Below, piece by piece: positions 36,529 through 48,800 of a stretch of 64,000 nucleotides of DNA (position 1 is the stretch's first letter; the number at the start of each line of letters is the position of its first letter). This DNA is from Auanema rhodensis. Lineage: Eukaryota > Nematoda > Chromadorea > Rhabditida > Rhabditidae. A program made the position numbers and the translations under genes. Below the pieces are notes generated by a model. The model was not told the DNA's origin and made no database searches. It worked only from the letters and a program-made list of their open reading frames with translations. Where the stretch lies: positions 6,014,001 through 6,078,000 of the forward strand of contig OZ059896.1 in the NCBI GenBank assembly GCA_964057225.1. Reading direction: 5' to 3'.

Positions 36529-36553
36529 AATAAATAAATAAATAAATAAATAA
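36529..36553 (+). repeat. AATA-repeat tail with AATAAA signals
   Basis: Six tandem AATA units plus a final A end the element and run straight into satellite phase 21. Several overlapping AATAAA hexamers could serve as polyadenylation signals. Simple-repeat tails instead of long poly(A) are common in several LINE clades. The last TAA is shared with the target. Confidence 0.85.
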
Positions 36554-36699
36554 TTTATGCTAATTAAATGTACATGTGATGTGCACCTGGTATGTAACTC
36601 GCTTCACGTGAAAGATAAAAAGATAAGGTTTTCAAAATTAGATTCCCCATGTCCATATTAGTCTAAAAACGAATTTTTATTCATATTGGTGCTTGGTAA

Positions 36700-39000
36700 C
36701 CATGACTTTGAAATTTACGTGAACTTTAATTTATGATAATTAAATATAAACGTGATGTGCACTTGGTATGTAACTCCCTTCACGTGGAAAATAAAGAGAT
36801 GCGGTTTTCAAAATTAGATTCCCCATGTCCATATTAGTCTAAAAACAAATTTTTATTGATATTGGTGCATGGTAACCATGACTTTGAAATTTACGTGTAC
36901 TTTAATTTATGCTAATTAAATGTACACGTGATGTGCACTTGGTATGTAACTCGCTTCACGTGAAAGATAAAGAGATGCGGTTTTCAAAATTAGATTCCCC
37001 ATTTCCATATTAGTCTAAAAACAAATTTTTATTGATATTGGTGCATGGTAACCATGACTTTGAAATTTACGTGAACTTTAATTTATGCTAATTAAATGTA
37101 CACGTGATGTGCACTTGGTATGTAACTTGCTTCACGTGAAAGATAAAGAGATGCGGTTTTCAAAATTAGATTCCCCATGTCCATATTAGTCTAAAAACAA
37201 ATTTTTATTGATATTGGTGCATGGTAACCATGACTTTGAAATTTACGTGTACTTTAATTTATGCTAATTAAATGTACACGTGATGTGCACTTGGTATGTA
37301 ACTCGCTTCACGTGAAAGATAAAGAGATGCGGTTTTCAAAATTAGATTCCCCATTTCCATATTAGTCTAAAAACAAATTTTTATTGATATTGGTGCATGG
37401 TAACCATGACTTTGAATATTACGTGAACTTTAATTTATGATAATTAAATGTACACGTGATGTGCACTTGGTATGTAACTTGCTTCACGTGAAAGATAAAG
37501 AGATGCGGTTTTCAAAATTAGATTCCCCATTTCCATATTAGTCTAAAAACAAATTTTTATTGATATTGGTGCATGGTAACCATGACTTTGAAATTTACGT
37601 GAACTTTAATTTATGCTAATTAAATGTACACGTGATGTGCACTTGGTATGTAACTTGCTTCACGTGAAAGATAAAGAGATGCGGTTTTCAAAATTAGATT
37701 CCCCATGTCCATATTAGTCTAAAAACAAATTTTTATTGATATTGGTGCATGGTAACCATGACTTTGAAATTTACGTGAACTTTAATTTATGCTAATTAAA
37801 TGTACACTTGATGTGCACTTGATATGTAACTCGCTTCACGTGAAAGATAAAAAGATGCGGTTTTCAAAATTAGATTCCCCATGTCCATATTAGTCTAAAA
37901 ACAAATTTTAATTCATATTGGTGCATGGTAACCATGACTTTGAAATTTACGTGAACTTTAATTTATGCTAATTAAATGTACATGTGATGTGCACCTGGTA
38001 TGTAACTCGCTTCACGTGAAAGATAAAAAGATGCGGTTTTCAAAATTAGATTCCCCATGTCCATATTACTCTAAAAACAAATTTTTATTCATATTGGTGC
38101 ATGGTAACCATGACTTTGAAATTTACGTGAACTTTAATTTATGATAATTAAATATAAACGTGATGTGCACTTGGTATGTAACTCGCTTCACGTGGAAAAT
38201 AAAGAGATGCGGTTTTCAAAATTAGATTCCCCATGTCCATATTAGTCTAAAAACAAATTTTTATTGATATTGGTGCATGGTAACCATGACTTTGAAATTT
38301 ACGTGTACTTTAATTTATGCTAATTAAATGTACACGTGATGTGCACTTGGTATGTAACTCGCTTCACGTGAAAGATAAAGAGATGCGGTTTTCAAAATTA
38401 GATTCCCCATTTCCATATTAGTCTAAAAACAAATTTTTATTGATATTGGTGCATGGTAACCATGACTTTGAAATTTACGTGAACTTTAATTTATGCTAAT
38501 TAAATGTACACGTGATGTGCACTTGGTATGTAACTTGCTTCACGTGAAAGATAAAGAGATGCGGTTTTCAAAATTAGATTCCCCATGTCCATATTAGTCT
38601 AAAAACAAATTTTTATTGATATTGGTGCATGGTAACCATGACTTTGAAATTTACGTGAACTTTAATTTATGCTAATTAAATGTACACTTGATGTGCACTT
38701 GATATGTAACTCGCTTCACGTGAAAGATAAAAAGATGCGGTTTTCAAAATTAGATTCCCCATGTCCATATTAGTCTAAAAACAAATTTTAATTCATATTG
38801 GTGCATGGTAACCATGACTTTGAAATTAACGTGAACTTTAATTTATGCTAATTAAATGTACATGTGATGTGCACCTGGTATGTAACTCGCTTCACGTGAA
38901 AGATAAAAAGATGCGGTTATCAAAATTAGATTCCCCATATCCATATTAGTCTAAAAACAAATTTTTATTCATATTGGTGCATGGTAACCATGACTTTGAA
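36700..39000 (+). repeat. Eight-monomer duplicated block next to the LINE
   Basis: 36,700-37,200 matches 38,108-38,608 at 1,408 bp (eight monomers). Marks are TTATGATAATTAAAT with AAACGTG at 36,735 and 38,143, ACGTGTACTTT at 36,893 and 38,301, CCCATTTCC, and GTAACTTGC. The second copy then lacks three monomers (offset 880 bp at TACACTTGATG, 37,801 and 38,681). The same starting monomer recurs at 41,487. Confidence 0.75.
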
Positions 39001-41310
39001 ATTTACGTGAACTTTAATTTATGCTAATTAAATATACACGTGATGTGCACTTGGTATGTAACTCGCTTCACGTGAAAGATAAAGAGATGCGGTTTTCAAA
39101 ATTAGATTCCCCATGTCCATATTAGTCTAAAAACGAATTTTTATTGATATTAGTGCATGGTAACCATGACTTTGAAATTTACGTGAACTTTAATTTATGC
39201 TAATTAAATGTACACGTGATGTGCCCTTGGTATGTAACTCGCTTTACGTGAAAGATAAAGAGATGCGGTTTTCAAAATTAGATTCCCCATGTCCATATTA
39301 GTCTAAAAACAAATTTTTATTGATATTGGTGCATGGTAACCATGACTTTGAAATTTACGTGAACTTTAATTTATGCTAATTAAATGTACACTTGATGTGC
39401 ACTTGATATGTAACTCGCTTCACGTGAAAGATAAAAAGATGCGGTTTTCAAAATTAGATTCCCCATGTCCATATTAGTCTAAAAACAAATTTTAATTCAT
39501 ATTGGTGCATGGTAACCATGACTTTGAAATTTACGTGAACTTTAATTTATGCTAATTAAATGTACATGTGATGTGCACCTGGTATGTAACTCGCTTCACG
39601 TGAAAGATAAAAAGATGCGGTTATCAAAATTAGATTCCCCATGTCCATATTAGTCTAAAAACAAATTTTTATTCATATTGGTGCATGGTAACCATGACTT
39701 TGAAATTTACGTGAACTTTAATTTATGCTAATTAAATGTACACGTGATGTGCACTTGGTATGTAACTCGCTTCACGTGAAAGATAAAGAGATGCTGTTTT
39801 TAAAATTAGATTCCCCATGTCCATATTAGTCTAAAAACAAATTTTTATTGATATTGGTGCATGGTAACCATGACTTTGAAATTTACGTGAACTTTAATTT
39901 ATGCTAATTAAATATACACGTGATGTGCACTTGGTATGTAACTTGCTTCACGTGAAAGATAAAGAGATGCGGTTTTCAAAATTAGATTCCCCATGTCCAT
40001 ATTAGTCTAAAAACAAATTTTTATTGATATTGGTGCATGGTAACCATGACTTTGAAATTTACGTGAACTTTAATTTATGCTAATTAAATGTACACTTGAT
40101 GTGCACTTGATATGTAACTCGCTTCACGTGAAAGATAAAAAGATGCGGTTTTCAAAATTAGATTCCCCATGTCCATATTAGTCTAAAAACAAATTTTAAT
40201 TCATATTGGTGCATGGTAACCATGACTTTGAAATTTACGTGAACTTTAATTTATGCTAATTAAATGTACATGTGATGTGCACCTGGTATGTAACTCGCTT
40301 CACGTGAAAGATAAAAAGATGCGGTTATCAAAATTAGATTCCCCATGTCCATATTAGTCTAAAAACAAATTTTTATTCATATTGGTGCATGGTAACCATA
40401 ACTTTGAAATTTACGTGAACTTTAATTTATGCTAATTAAATATACACGTGATGTGCACTTGGTATGTAACTCGCTTCACGTGAAAGATAAAGAGATGCGG
40501 TTTTCAAAATTAGATTCCCCATGTCCATATTAGTCTAAAAACGAATTTTTATTGATATTAGTGCATGGTAACCATGACTTTGAAATTTACGTGAACTTTA
40601 ATTTATGCTAATTAAATGTACACGTGATGTGCCCTTGGTATGTAACTCGCTTTACGTGAAAGATAAAGAGATGCGGTTTTCAAAATTAGATTCCCCATGT
40701 CCATATTAGTTTAAAAACAAATTTTTATTGATATTGGTGCATGGTAACCATAACTTTGAAATTTACGTGTACTTTAATTTATGCTAATTAAATGTACACT
40801 TGATGTGCACTTGATATGTAACTCGCTTCACGTGAAAGATAAAAAGATGCGGTTTTCAAAATTAGATTCCCCATGTCCATATTAGTCTAAAAACAAATTT
40901 TAATTCATATTGGTGCATGGTAACCATGACTTTGAAATTTACGTGAACTTTAATTTATGCTAATTAAATGTACATGTGATGTGCACCTGGTATGTAACTC
41001 GCTTCACGTGAAAGATAAAAAGATGCGGTTATCAAAATTAGATTCCCCATGTCCATATTAGTCTAAAAACAAATTTTTATTCATATTGGTGCATGGTAAC
41101 CATGACTTTGAAATTTACGTGAACTTTAATTTATGCTAATTAAATGTACACGTGATGTGCACTTGGTATGTAACTCGCTTCACGTGAAAGATAAAGAGAT
41201 GCTGTTTTTAAAATTAGATTCCCCATGTCCATATTAGTCTAAAAACAAATTTTTATTGATATTGGTGCATGGTAACCATGACTTTGAAATTTACGTGAAC
41301 TTTAATTTAT
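39000..41310 (+). repeat. Eight-monomer block, second set (offset 1,408 bp)
   Basis: 39,000-39,900 matches 40,408-41,308. Shared marks are ATATACACGTG, AAACGAATTT, ATATTAGTGCATGG (near 39,149 and 40,557), GTGCCCTTGG with GCTTTACG, GGTTATCAAAA and CTGTTTTTAAAA. The same marks occur left of the LINE at 27-31 kb, tying the two flanks together. Confidence 0.78.
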
Positions 41311-42514
41311 GCTAATTAAATATACACGTGATGTGCACTTGATATGTAACTCGCTTCACGTGAAAGATAAAGAGATGCGGTTTTCAAAATTAGATTCCCC
41401 ATGTCCATATTAGTCTAAAAACGAATTTTTATTCATATTGGTGCTTGGTAACCATGACTTTGAAATTTACGTGAACTTTAATTTATGATAATTAAATATA
41501 AACGTGATGTGCACTTGGTATGTAACTCGCTTCACGTGGAAAATAAAGAGATGCGGTTTTCAAAATTAGATTCCCCATGTCCATATTAGTCTAAAAACAA
41601 ATTTTTATTGATATTGGTGCATGGTAACCATGACTTTGAAATTTACGTGTACTTTAATTTATGCTAATTAAATGTACACGTGATGTGCACTTGGTATGTA
41701 ACTCGCTTCACGTGAAAGATAAAGAGATGCGGTTTTCAAAATTAGATTCCCCATTTCCATATTAGTCTAAAAACAAATTTTTATTGATATTGGTGCATGG
41801 TAACCATGACTTTGAATATTACGTGAACTTTAATTTATGCTAATTAAATGTACACGTGATGTGCACTTGGTATGTAACTTGCTTCACGTGAAAGATAAAG
41901 AGATGCGGTTTTCAAAATTAGATTCCCCATGTCCATATTAGTCTAAAAACAAATTTTTATTGATATTGGTGCATGGTAACCATGACTTTGAAATTCACGT
42001 GAACTTTAATTTATGCTAATTAAATGTAAACGTGATGTGCACTTGGTATGTAACTCGCTTCACGTGAAAGATAAAGAGATGCGGTTTTCAAAATTAGATT
42101 TCTCATGTCCATATTAGTCTTAAAACAAATTTTTATTGATATTGGTGCATGGTAACCATGACTTTGAAATTTACGTGAACTTTAATTTATGCTAATTAAA
42201 TGTACACGTGATGTGCCCTTGGTATGTAACTCGCTTTACGTGAAAGATAAAAAGATGCGGTTTTCAAAATTAGATTCCCCATGTCCATATTAGTCTAAAA
42301 ACAAATTTTAATTCATATTGGTGCATGGTAACCATGACTTTGAAATTTACGTGAACTTTAATTTATGCTAATTAATTGTACACTTGATGTGCACTTGATA
42401 TGTAACTCGCTTCACGTGAAAGATAAAAAGATGCGGTTTTCAAAATTAGATTCCCCATGTCCATATTAGTCTAAAAACAAATTTTAATTCATATTGGTTC
42501 ATGGTAACCATGAC

Positions 42515-42661
42515 TTTGAAATTTACGTGAACGATGTGCACTTGGTATGTAACTTGCTTCACGTGAAAGATAAAGAGATGCGGTTTTCAAAATTAGATTC
42601 CCCATGTCCATATTAGTCTAAAAACAAATTTTTGTTGATATTGGTGCATGGTAACCATGAC
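42515..42661 (+). repeat. 147-bp monomer with a 29-bp internal deletion
   Basis: At 42,532 GTGAAC joins directly to GATGTGCAC, removing the TAATTTATGCTAATTAA dyad and the first E-box-like site. I saw no second copy of this deletion. It lies within a local duplication around the TTTCTCATG and GTCTTAAAAC monomers (about 42,100 and 42,770). Confidence 0.85.
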
Positions 42662-42879
42662 TTTGAAATTTACGTGAACTTTAATTTATGCTAATTAAAT
42701 GTAAACGTGATGTGCACTTGGTATGTAACTCGCTTCACGTGAAAGATAAAGAGATGCGGTTTTCAAAATTAGATTTCTCATGTCCATATTAGTCTTAAAA
42801 CAAATTTTTATTGATATTGGTGCATGGTAACCATGACTTTGAAATTTACGTGAACTTTAATTTATGCTAATTAAATGTA

Positions 42880-44287
42880 CACGTGATGTGCCCTTGGTAT
42901 GTAACTCGCTTTACGTGAAAGATAAAAAGATGCGGTTTTCAAAATTAGATTCCCCATGTCCATATTAGTCTAAAAACAATTTTTTATTAATATTGGTGCA
43001 TGGTAACCATGACTTTGAAATTTACGTGAACTTTAATTTATGCTAATTAAATGTACACTTGATGTGCACTTGGTATGTAACTCGCTTCACGTGAAAGATA
43101 AAAAGATGCGGTTTTCAAAATTAGATTCCCCATGTCCATATTAGTCTAAAAACAAATTTTAATTCATATTGGTGCATGGTAACCATGACTTTGAAATTTA
43201 CGTGAACTTTAATTTATGCTAATTAAATGTACACGTGATGTGCACTTGGTATGTAACTCGCTTTACGTGAAAGATAAAGAGATGCGGTTTTCAAAATTAG
43301 ATTCCCCATGTCCATATTAGTCTAAAAACAAATTTTTATTAATATTGGTGCATGGTAACCATGACTTTGAAATTTACGTGAACTTTAATTTATGCTAATT
43401 AATTGTACACTTGATGTGCACTTGATATGTAACTCGCTTCACGTGAAAGATAAAAAGATGCGGTTTTCAAAATTAGATTCCCCATGTCCATATTAGTCTA
43501 AAAACAAATTTTAATTCATATTGGTGCATGGTAACCATGACTTTGAAATTTACGTGAACTTTAATTTATGCTAATTAAATGTACACGTGATGTGCCCTTG
43601 GTATGTAACTCGCTTTACGTGAAAGATAAAAAGATGCGGTTTTCAAAATTAGATTCCCCATGTCCATATTAGTCTAAAAACAAATTTTTATTAATATTGG
43701 TGCATGGTAACCATGACTTTGAAATTTACGTGAACTTTAATTTATGCTAATTAAATGTACACTTGATGTGCACTTGGTATGTAACTCGCTTCACGTGAAA
43801 GATAAAAAGATGCGGTTTTCAAAATTAGATTCCCCATGTCCATATTAGTCTAAAAACAAATTTTAATTCATATTGGTGCATGGTAACCATGACTTTGAAA
43901 TTTACGTGAACTTTAATTTATGCTAATTAAATGTACACGTGATGTGCACTTGGTATGTAACTCGCTTTACGTGAAAGATAAAGAGATGCGGTTTTCAAAA
44001 TTAGATTCCCCATGTCCATATTAGTCTAAAAACAAATTTTTATTAATATTGGTGCATGGTAACCATGACTTTGAAATTTACGTGAACTTTAATTTATGCT
44101 AATTAATTGTACACTTGATGTGCACTTGATATGTAACTCGCTTCACGTGAAAGATAAAAAGATGCGGTTTTCAAAATTAGATTCCCCATGTCCATATTAG
44201 TCTAAAAACAAATTTTAATTCATATTGGTGCATGGTAACCATGACTTTGAAATTTACGTGAACTTTAATTTATGCTAATTAAATGTA
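42880..44287 (+). repeat. Four-monomer higher-order repeat (period 704 bp)
   Basis: The order GTGCCCTTGG/GCTTTACG, then TACACTTGATG, then CACTTGG with GCTTTACG, then AATTAATTGTACAC repeats at 704 bp (for example AATTGTACAC at 43,401 and 44,105). A partial third copy follows, with AATTGTACAC at 44,985. TATTAATATTGG is typical of this block. Confidence 0.75.
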
Positions 44288-47200
44288 CACGTGATGTGCA
44301 CTTGGTATGTAACTCGCTTTACGTGAAAGATAAAGAGATGCGGTTTTCAAAATTAGATTCCCCATGTCCATATTAGTCTAAAAACAAATTTTAATTCATA
44401 TTGGTGCATGGTAACCATGACTTTGAAATTTACGTGAACTTTAATTTATGCTAATTAAATGTACACTTGATGTGCACTTGGTATGTAACTCGCTTCACGT
44501 GAAAGATAAAAAGATGCGGTTTTCAAAATTAGATTCCCCATGTCCATATTAGTCTAAAAACAAATTTTAATTCATATTGGTGCATGGTAACCATGACTTT
44601 GAAATTTACGTGAACTTTAATTTATGCTAATTAAATGTACACGTGATGTGCCCTTGGTATGTAACTCGCTTTACGTGAAAGATAAAGAGATGCGGTTTTC
44701 AAAATTAGATTCCCCATGTCCATATTAGTCTAAAAACAAATTTTTATTGATATTGGTGCATGGTAACCATGACTTTGAATATTACGTGAACTTTAATTTA
44801 TGCTAATTAAATGTACACGTGATGTGCACTTGGTATGTAACTTGCTTCACGTGAAAGATAAAGAGATGCGGTTTTCAAAATTAGATTCCCCATGTCCATA
44901 TTAGTCTAAAAACAAATTTTTATTAATATTGGTGCATGGTAACCATGACTTTGAAATTTACGTGAACTTTAATTTATGCTAATTAATTGTACACTTGATG
45001 TGCACTTGATATGTAACTCGCTTCACGTGAAAGATAAAAAGATGCGGTTTTCAAAATTAGATTCCCCATGTCCATATTAGTCTAAAAACAAATTTTAATT
45101 CATATTGGTGCATGGTAACCATGACTTTGAAATTTACGTGAACTTTAATTTATGCTAATGAAATGTACACGTGATGTGCACTTGGTATGTAACTCGCTTC
45201 ACGTGAAAGAAAAAAAGATAAGGTTTTTAAAATTAGATTCCCCATGTCCATATTAGTCTAAAAACAAATTTTAATTCATATTGGTGCATGGTAACCATGA
45301 CTTTGAAATTTACGTGAACTTTAATTTATGCTAATTAAATGTACATGTGATGTGCACCTGGTATGTAACTCGCTTCACGTGAAAGATAAAAAGATGCGGT
45401 TTTCAAAATTAGATTCCCCATGTCCATATTAGTCTAAAAACAAATTTTTATTGATATTGGTGCATGGTAACCATGACTTTGAAATTTACGTGAACATTAA
45501 TTTATGCTAATTAAATATACACGTGATGTGCACTTGGTATGTAACTCGCTTCACGTGAAAGATAAAGAGATGCGGTTTTCAAAATTAGATTCCCCATGTC
45601 CATATTAGTCTAAAAACGAATTTTTATTGATATTGGTGCATGGTAACCATGATTTTGAAATTTACGTGAACTTTAATTTATGCTAATTAAATGTACATGT
45701 GATGTGCACTTGGTATGTAACTCGCTTCACGTGAAAGATAAAGAGATGCGGTTTTCAAAATTAGATTCCCCATGTCCATATTAGTCTAAAAACGAATTTT
45801 TATTGATATTGGTGCATGGTAACCATGATTTTGAAATTTACGTGAACTTTAATTTATGCTAATTAAATGTACATGTGATGTGCACCTGGTATGTAACTCG
45901 CTTCACGTGAAAGACAAAAAAATAAGGTTTTCAAAATTAGATTCCCCATGTCCATATTAGTCTAAAAACGAATTTTTATTCATATTGGTGCTTGGTAACC
46001 ATGACTTTGAAATTTACGTGAACTTTAATTTATGCTAATTAAATATAAACGTGATGTGCACTTGGTATGTAACTCGCTTCACGCGGAAAATGAAGAGATG
46101 CGGTTTTCAAAATTAGATTCCCCATGTCCATATTAGTCTAAAAACAAATTTTTATTGATATTGGTGCATGGTAACCATGACTTTGAAATTTACGTGAACT
46201 TTAATTTATGCTAATTAAATGTACACTTGATGTGCACTTGATATGTAACTCGCTTCACGTGAAAGATAAAAAGATGCGGTTTTCAAAATTAGATTCCCCA
46301 TGTCCATATTAGTCTAAAAACAAATTTTAATTCATATTGGTGCATGGTAACCATGACTTTGAAATTTACGTGAACTTTAATTTATGCTAATTAAATGTAC
46401 ATGTGGTGTGCACCTGGTATGTAACTCGCTTCACGTGAAAGATAAAAAGATGCGGTTTTTAAAATTAGATTCCCCATGTCCATATTAGTCGAAAAACAAA
46501 TTTTTATTCATATTGGTGCATGGTAACCATGACTTTGAAATTTACGTGAACTTTAATTTATGCTAATTAAATGTACACGTGATGTGCACTTGGTATGTAA
46601 CTCGCTTCACGTGAAAGATAAAGAGATGCTGTTTTTAAAATTAGATTCCCCATGTCCATATTAGTCTAAAAACAAATTTTTATTGATATTGGTGCATGGT
46701 AACCATGACTTTGAAATTTACGTGAACATTAATTTATGCTAATTAAATATACACGTGATGTGCACTTGGTATGTAACTCGCTTCACGTGAAAGATAAAGA
46801 GATGCGGTTTTCAAAATTAGATTCCCCATGTCCATATTAGTCTAAAAACGAATTTTTATTGATATTGGTGCATGGTAACCATGATTTTGAAATTTACGTG
46901 AACTTTAATTTATGCTAATTAAATGTACATGTGATGTGCACTTGGTATGTAACTCGCTTCACGCGGAAAATAAAGAGATGCGGTTTTCAAAATTAGATTC
47001 CCCATGTCCATATTAGTCTAAAAACAAATTTTTATTGATATTGGTGCATGGTAACCATGACTTTGAAATTTACGTGAACTTTAATTTATGCTAATTAAAT
47101 GTACACGTGATGTGCACTTGGTATGTCACTCGCTTCACGTGAAAGATGAAGAGATGCGGTTTTCAAAATTAGATTCCCCATGTCCATATTAGTCTAAAAA

Positions 47201-48645
47201 CAAATTTTTATTGATATTGGTGCATGGTAACCATGACTTTGAAATTTACGTGTACTTTAATTTATGCTAATTAAACGTACACGTGATGTGCACTTGGTAT
47301 GTAACTCGCTTCACGTGAAAGATAAAGAGATGCGGTTTTCAAAATTAGATTCCCCATGTCCATAATAGTCTAAAAACAAATTTTTATTGATATTGGTTCA
47401 TGGTAACCATGACTTTGAAATTTACGTGAACTTTAATTTATGCTAATTAAATGTACACGTGATGTGCACTTGGTATGTAACTCGCTTCACGTGAAAGATA
47501 AAGAGATGCGGTTTTCAAAATTAGATTCCCCATTTCCATATTAGTCTAAAAACAAATTTTTATTGATATTGGTGCATGGTAACCATGACTTTGAAATTTA
47601 CGTGAACTTTAATTTATGCTAATTAAATGTGCACGTGTTGTGCACTTGGTATGTAACTCGCTTCACGTGAAAGATAAAGAGATGCGGTTTTCAAAATTAG
47701 ATTTCTCATGTCCATATTAGTCTTAAAACAAATTTTTATTGATATTGGTGCATGGTAACCATGACTTTGAAATTTACGTGAACTTTAATTTATGCTAATT
47801 AAATGTACACGTGATGTGCACTTGGTATGTCACTCGCTTCACGTGAAAGATGAAGAGATGCGGTTTTCAAAATTAGATTCCCCATGTCCATATTAATCTA
47901 AAAACAAATTTTTATTGATATTGGTGCATGTTAACCATGACTTTAAAATTTACGTGTACTTTAATTTATGCTAATTAAATGTACACGTGATGTGCACTTG
48001 GTATGTAACTCGCTTCACGTGAAAGATAAAGAGATGCGGTTTTCAAAATTAGATTCCCCATGTCCATATTAGTCTAAAAACAAATTTTTATTGATATTGG
48101 TGCATGGTAACCATGACTTTGAAATTTACGTGAACTTTAATTTATGCTAATTAAATGTACACGTGATGTGCACTTGGTATGTCACTCGCTTCACGTGAAA
48201 GATGAAGAGATGCGGTTTTCAAAATTAGATTCCCCATGTCCATATTAGTCTAAAAACAAATTTTTATTGATATTGGTGCATGGTAACCATGACTTTGAAA
48301 TTTACGTGTACTTTAATTTATGCTAATTAAACGTACACGTGATGTGCACTTGGTATGTAACTCGCTTCACGTGAAATATAAAGAGATGCGGTTTTCAAAA
48401 TTAGATTCCCCATGTCCATATTAGTCTAAAAACAAATTTTTATTGATATTGGTTCATGGTAACCATGACTTTGAAATTTACGTGAACTTTAATTTATGCT
48501 AATTAAAAGTACACGTGATGTGCACTTGGTATGTAACTCGCTTCACGTGAAAGATAAAGAGATGCGGTTTTCACAATTAGATTCCCCATGTCCATATTAG
48601 TCTAAAAACAAATTTTTATTGATATTGGTGCATGGTAACCATGAC

Positions 48646-48800
48646 TTTGAAATTTACGTGAACTTTAATTTATGCTAATTAAATGTACACGTGATGTGCA
48701 CTTGGTATGTAACTCGCTTCAGTTTTCAAAATTAGATTCCCCATGTCCATATCAGTCTAAAAACAAATTTTTATTGATATTGGTGCATGGTAACCATGAC
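48646..48800 (+). repeat. 155-bp monomer with a 21-bp deletion, copy 1
   Basis: CGCTTCA joins directly to GTTTTCAAAATT at 48,720-48,721, removing the CACGTG of the 10-bp palindrome and the GATAAAGAGATGCG segment. The following monomers carry ATCAGTCTAAAA, GTGACAGATAAAG and AAAATCAGATTCC. Confidence 0.9.

Larger units (their letters stand above)
31406..36553 (+). mobile_element. Non-LTR retrotransposon (LINE), CR1/Jockey-like, nearly complete
   Basis: A 5.1-kb unit interrupts the satellite. In order it has an 18-bp minisatellite, a pyrimidine-rich leader, ORF1, ORF2 with an APE-type endonuclease and a reverse transcriptase, a T-rich 3' UTR and an AATA-repeat tail. There are no long terminal repeats, and no RNase H domain was recognised after the RT. 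The RT-endonuclease order, the YADD box and a C-terminal LWNSLP motif are typical of the CR1/L2/Jockey group; the exact clade is not resolved by eye. Both reading frames are almost intact, which suggests a young insertion. Satellite phase runs from 164 on the left to 21 on the right, so about 32 bp of target was lost and no target-site duplication exists. CAT on the left and TAA on the right are shared by element and target, leaving 3 nt of ambiguity at each end. Confidence 0.95.
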
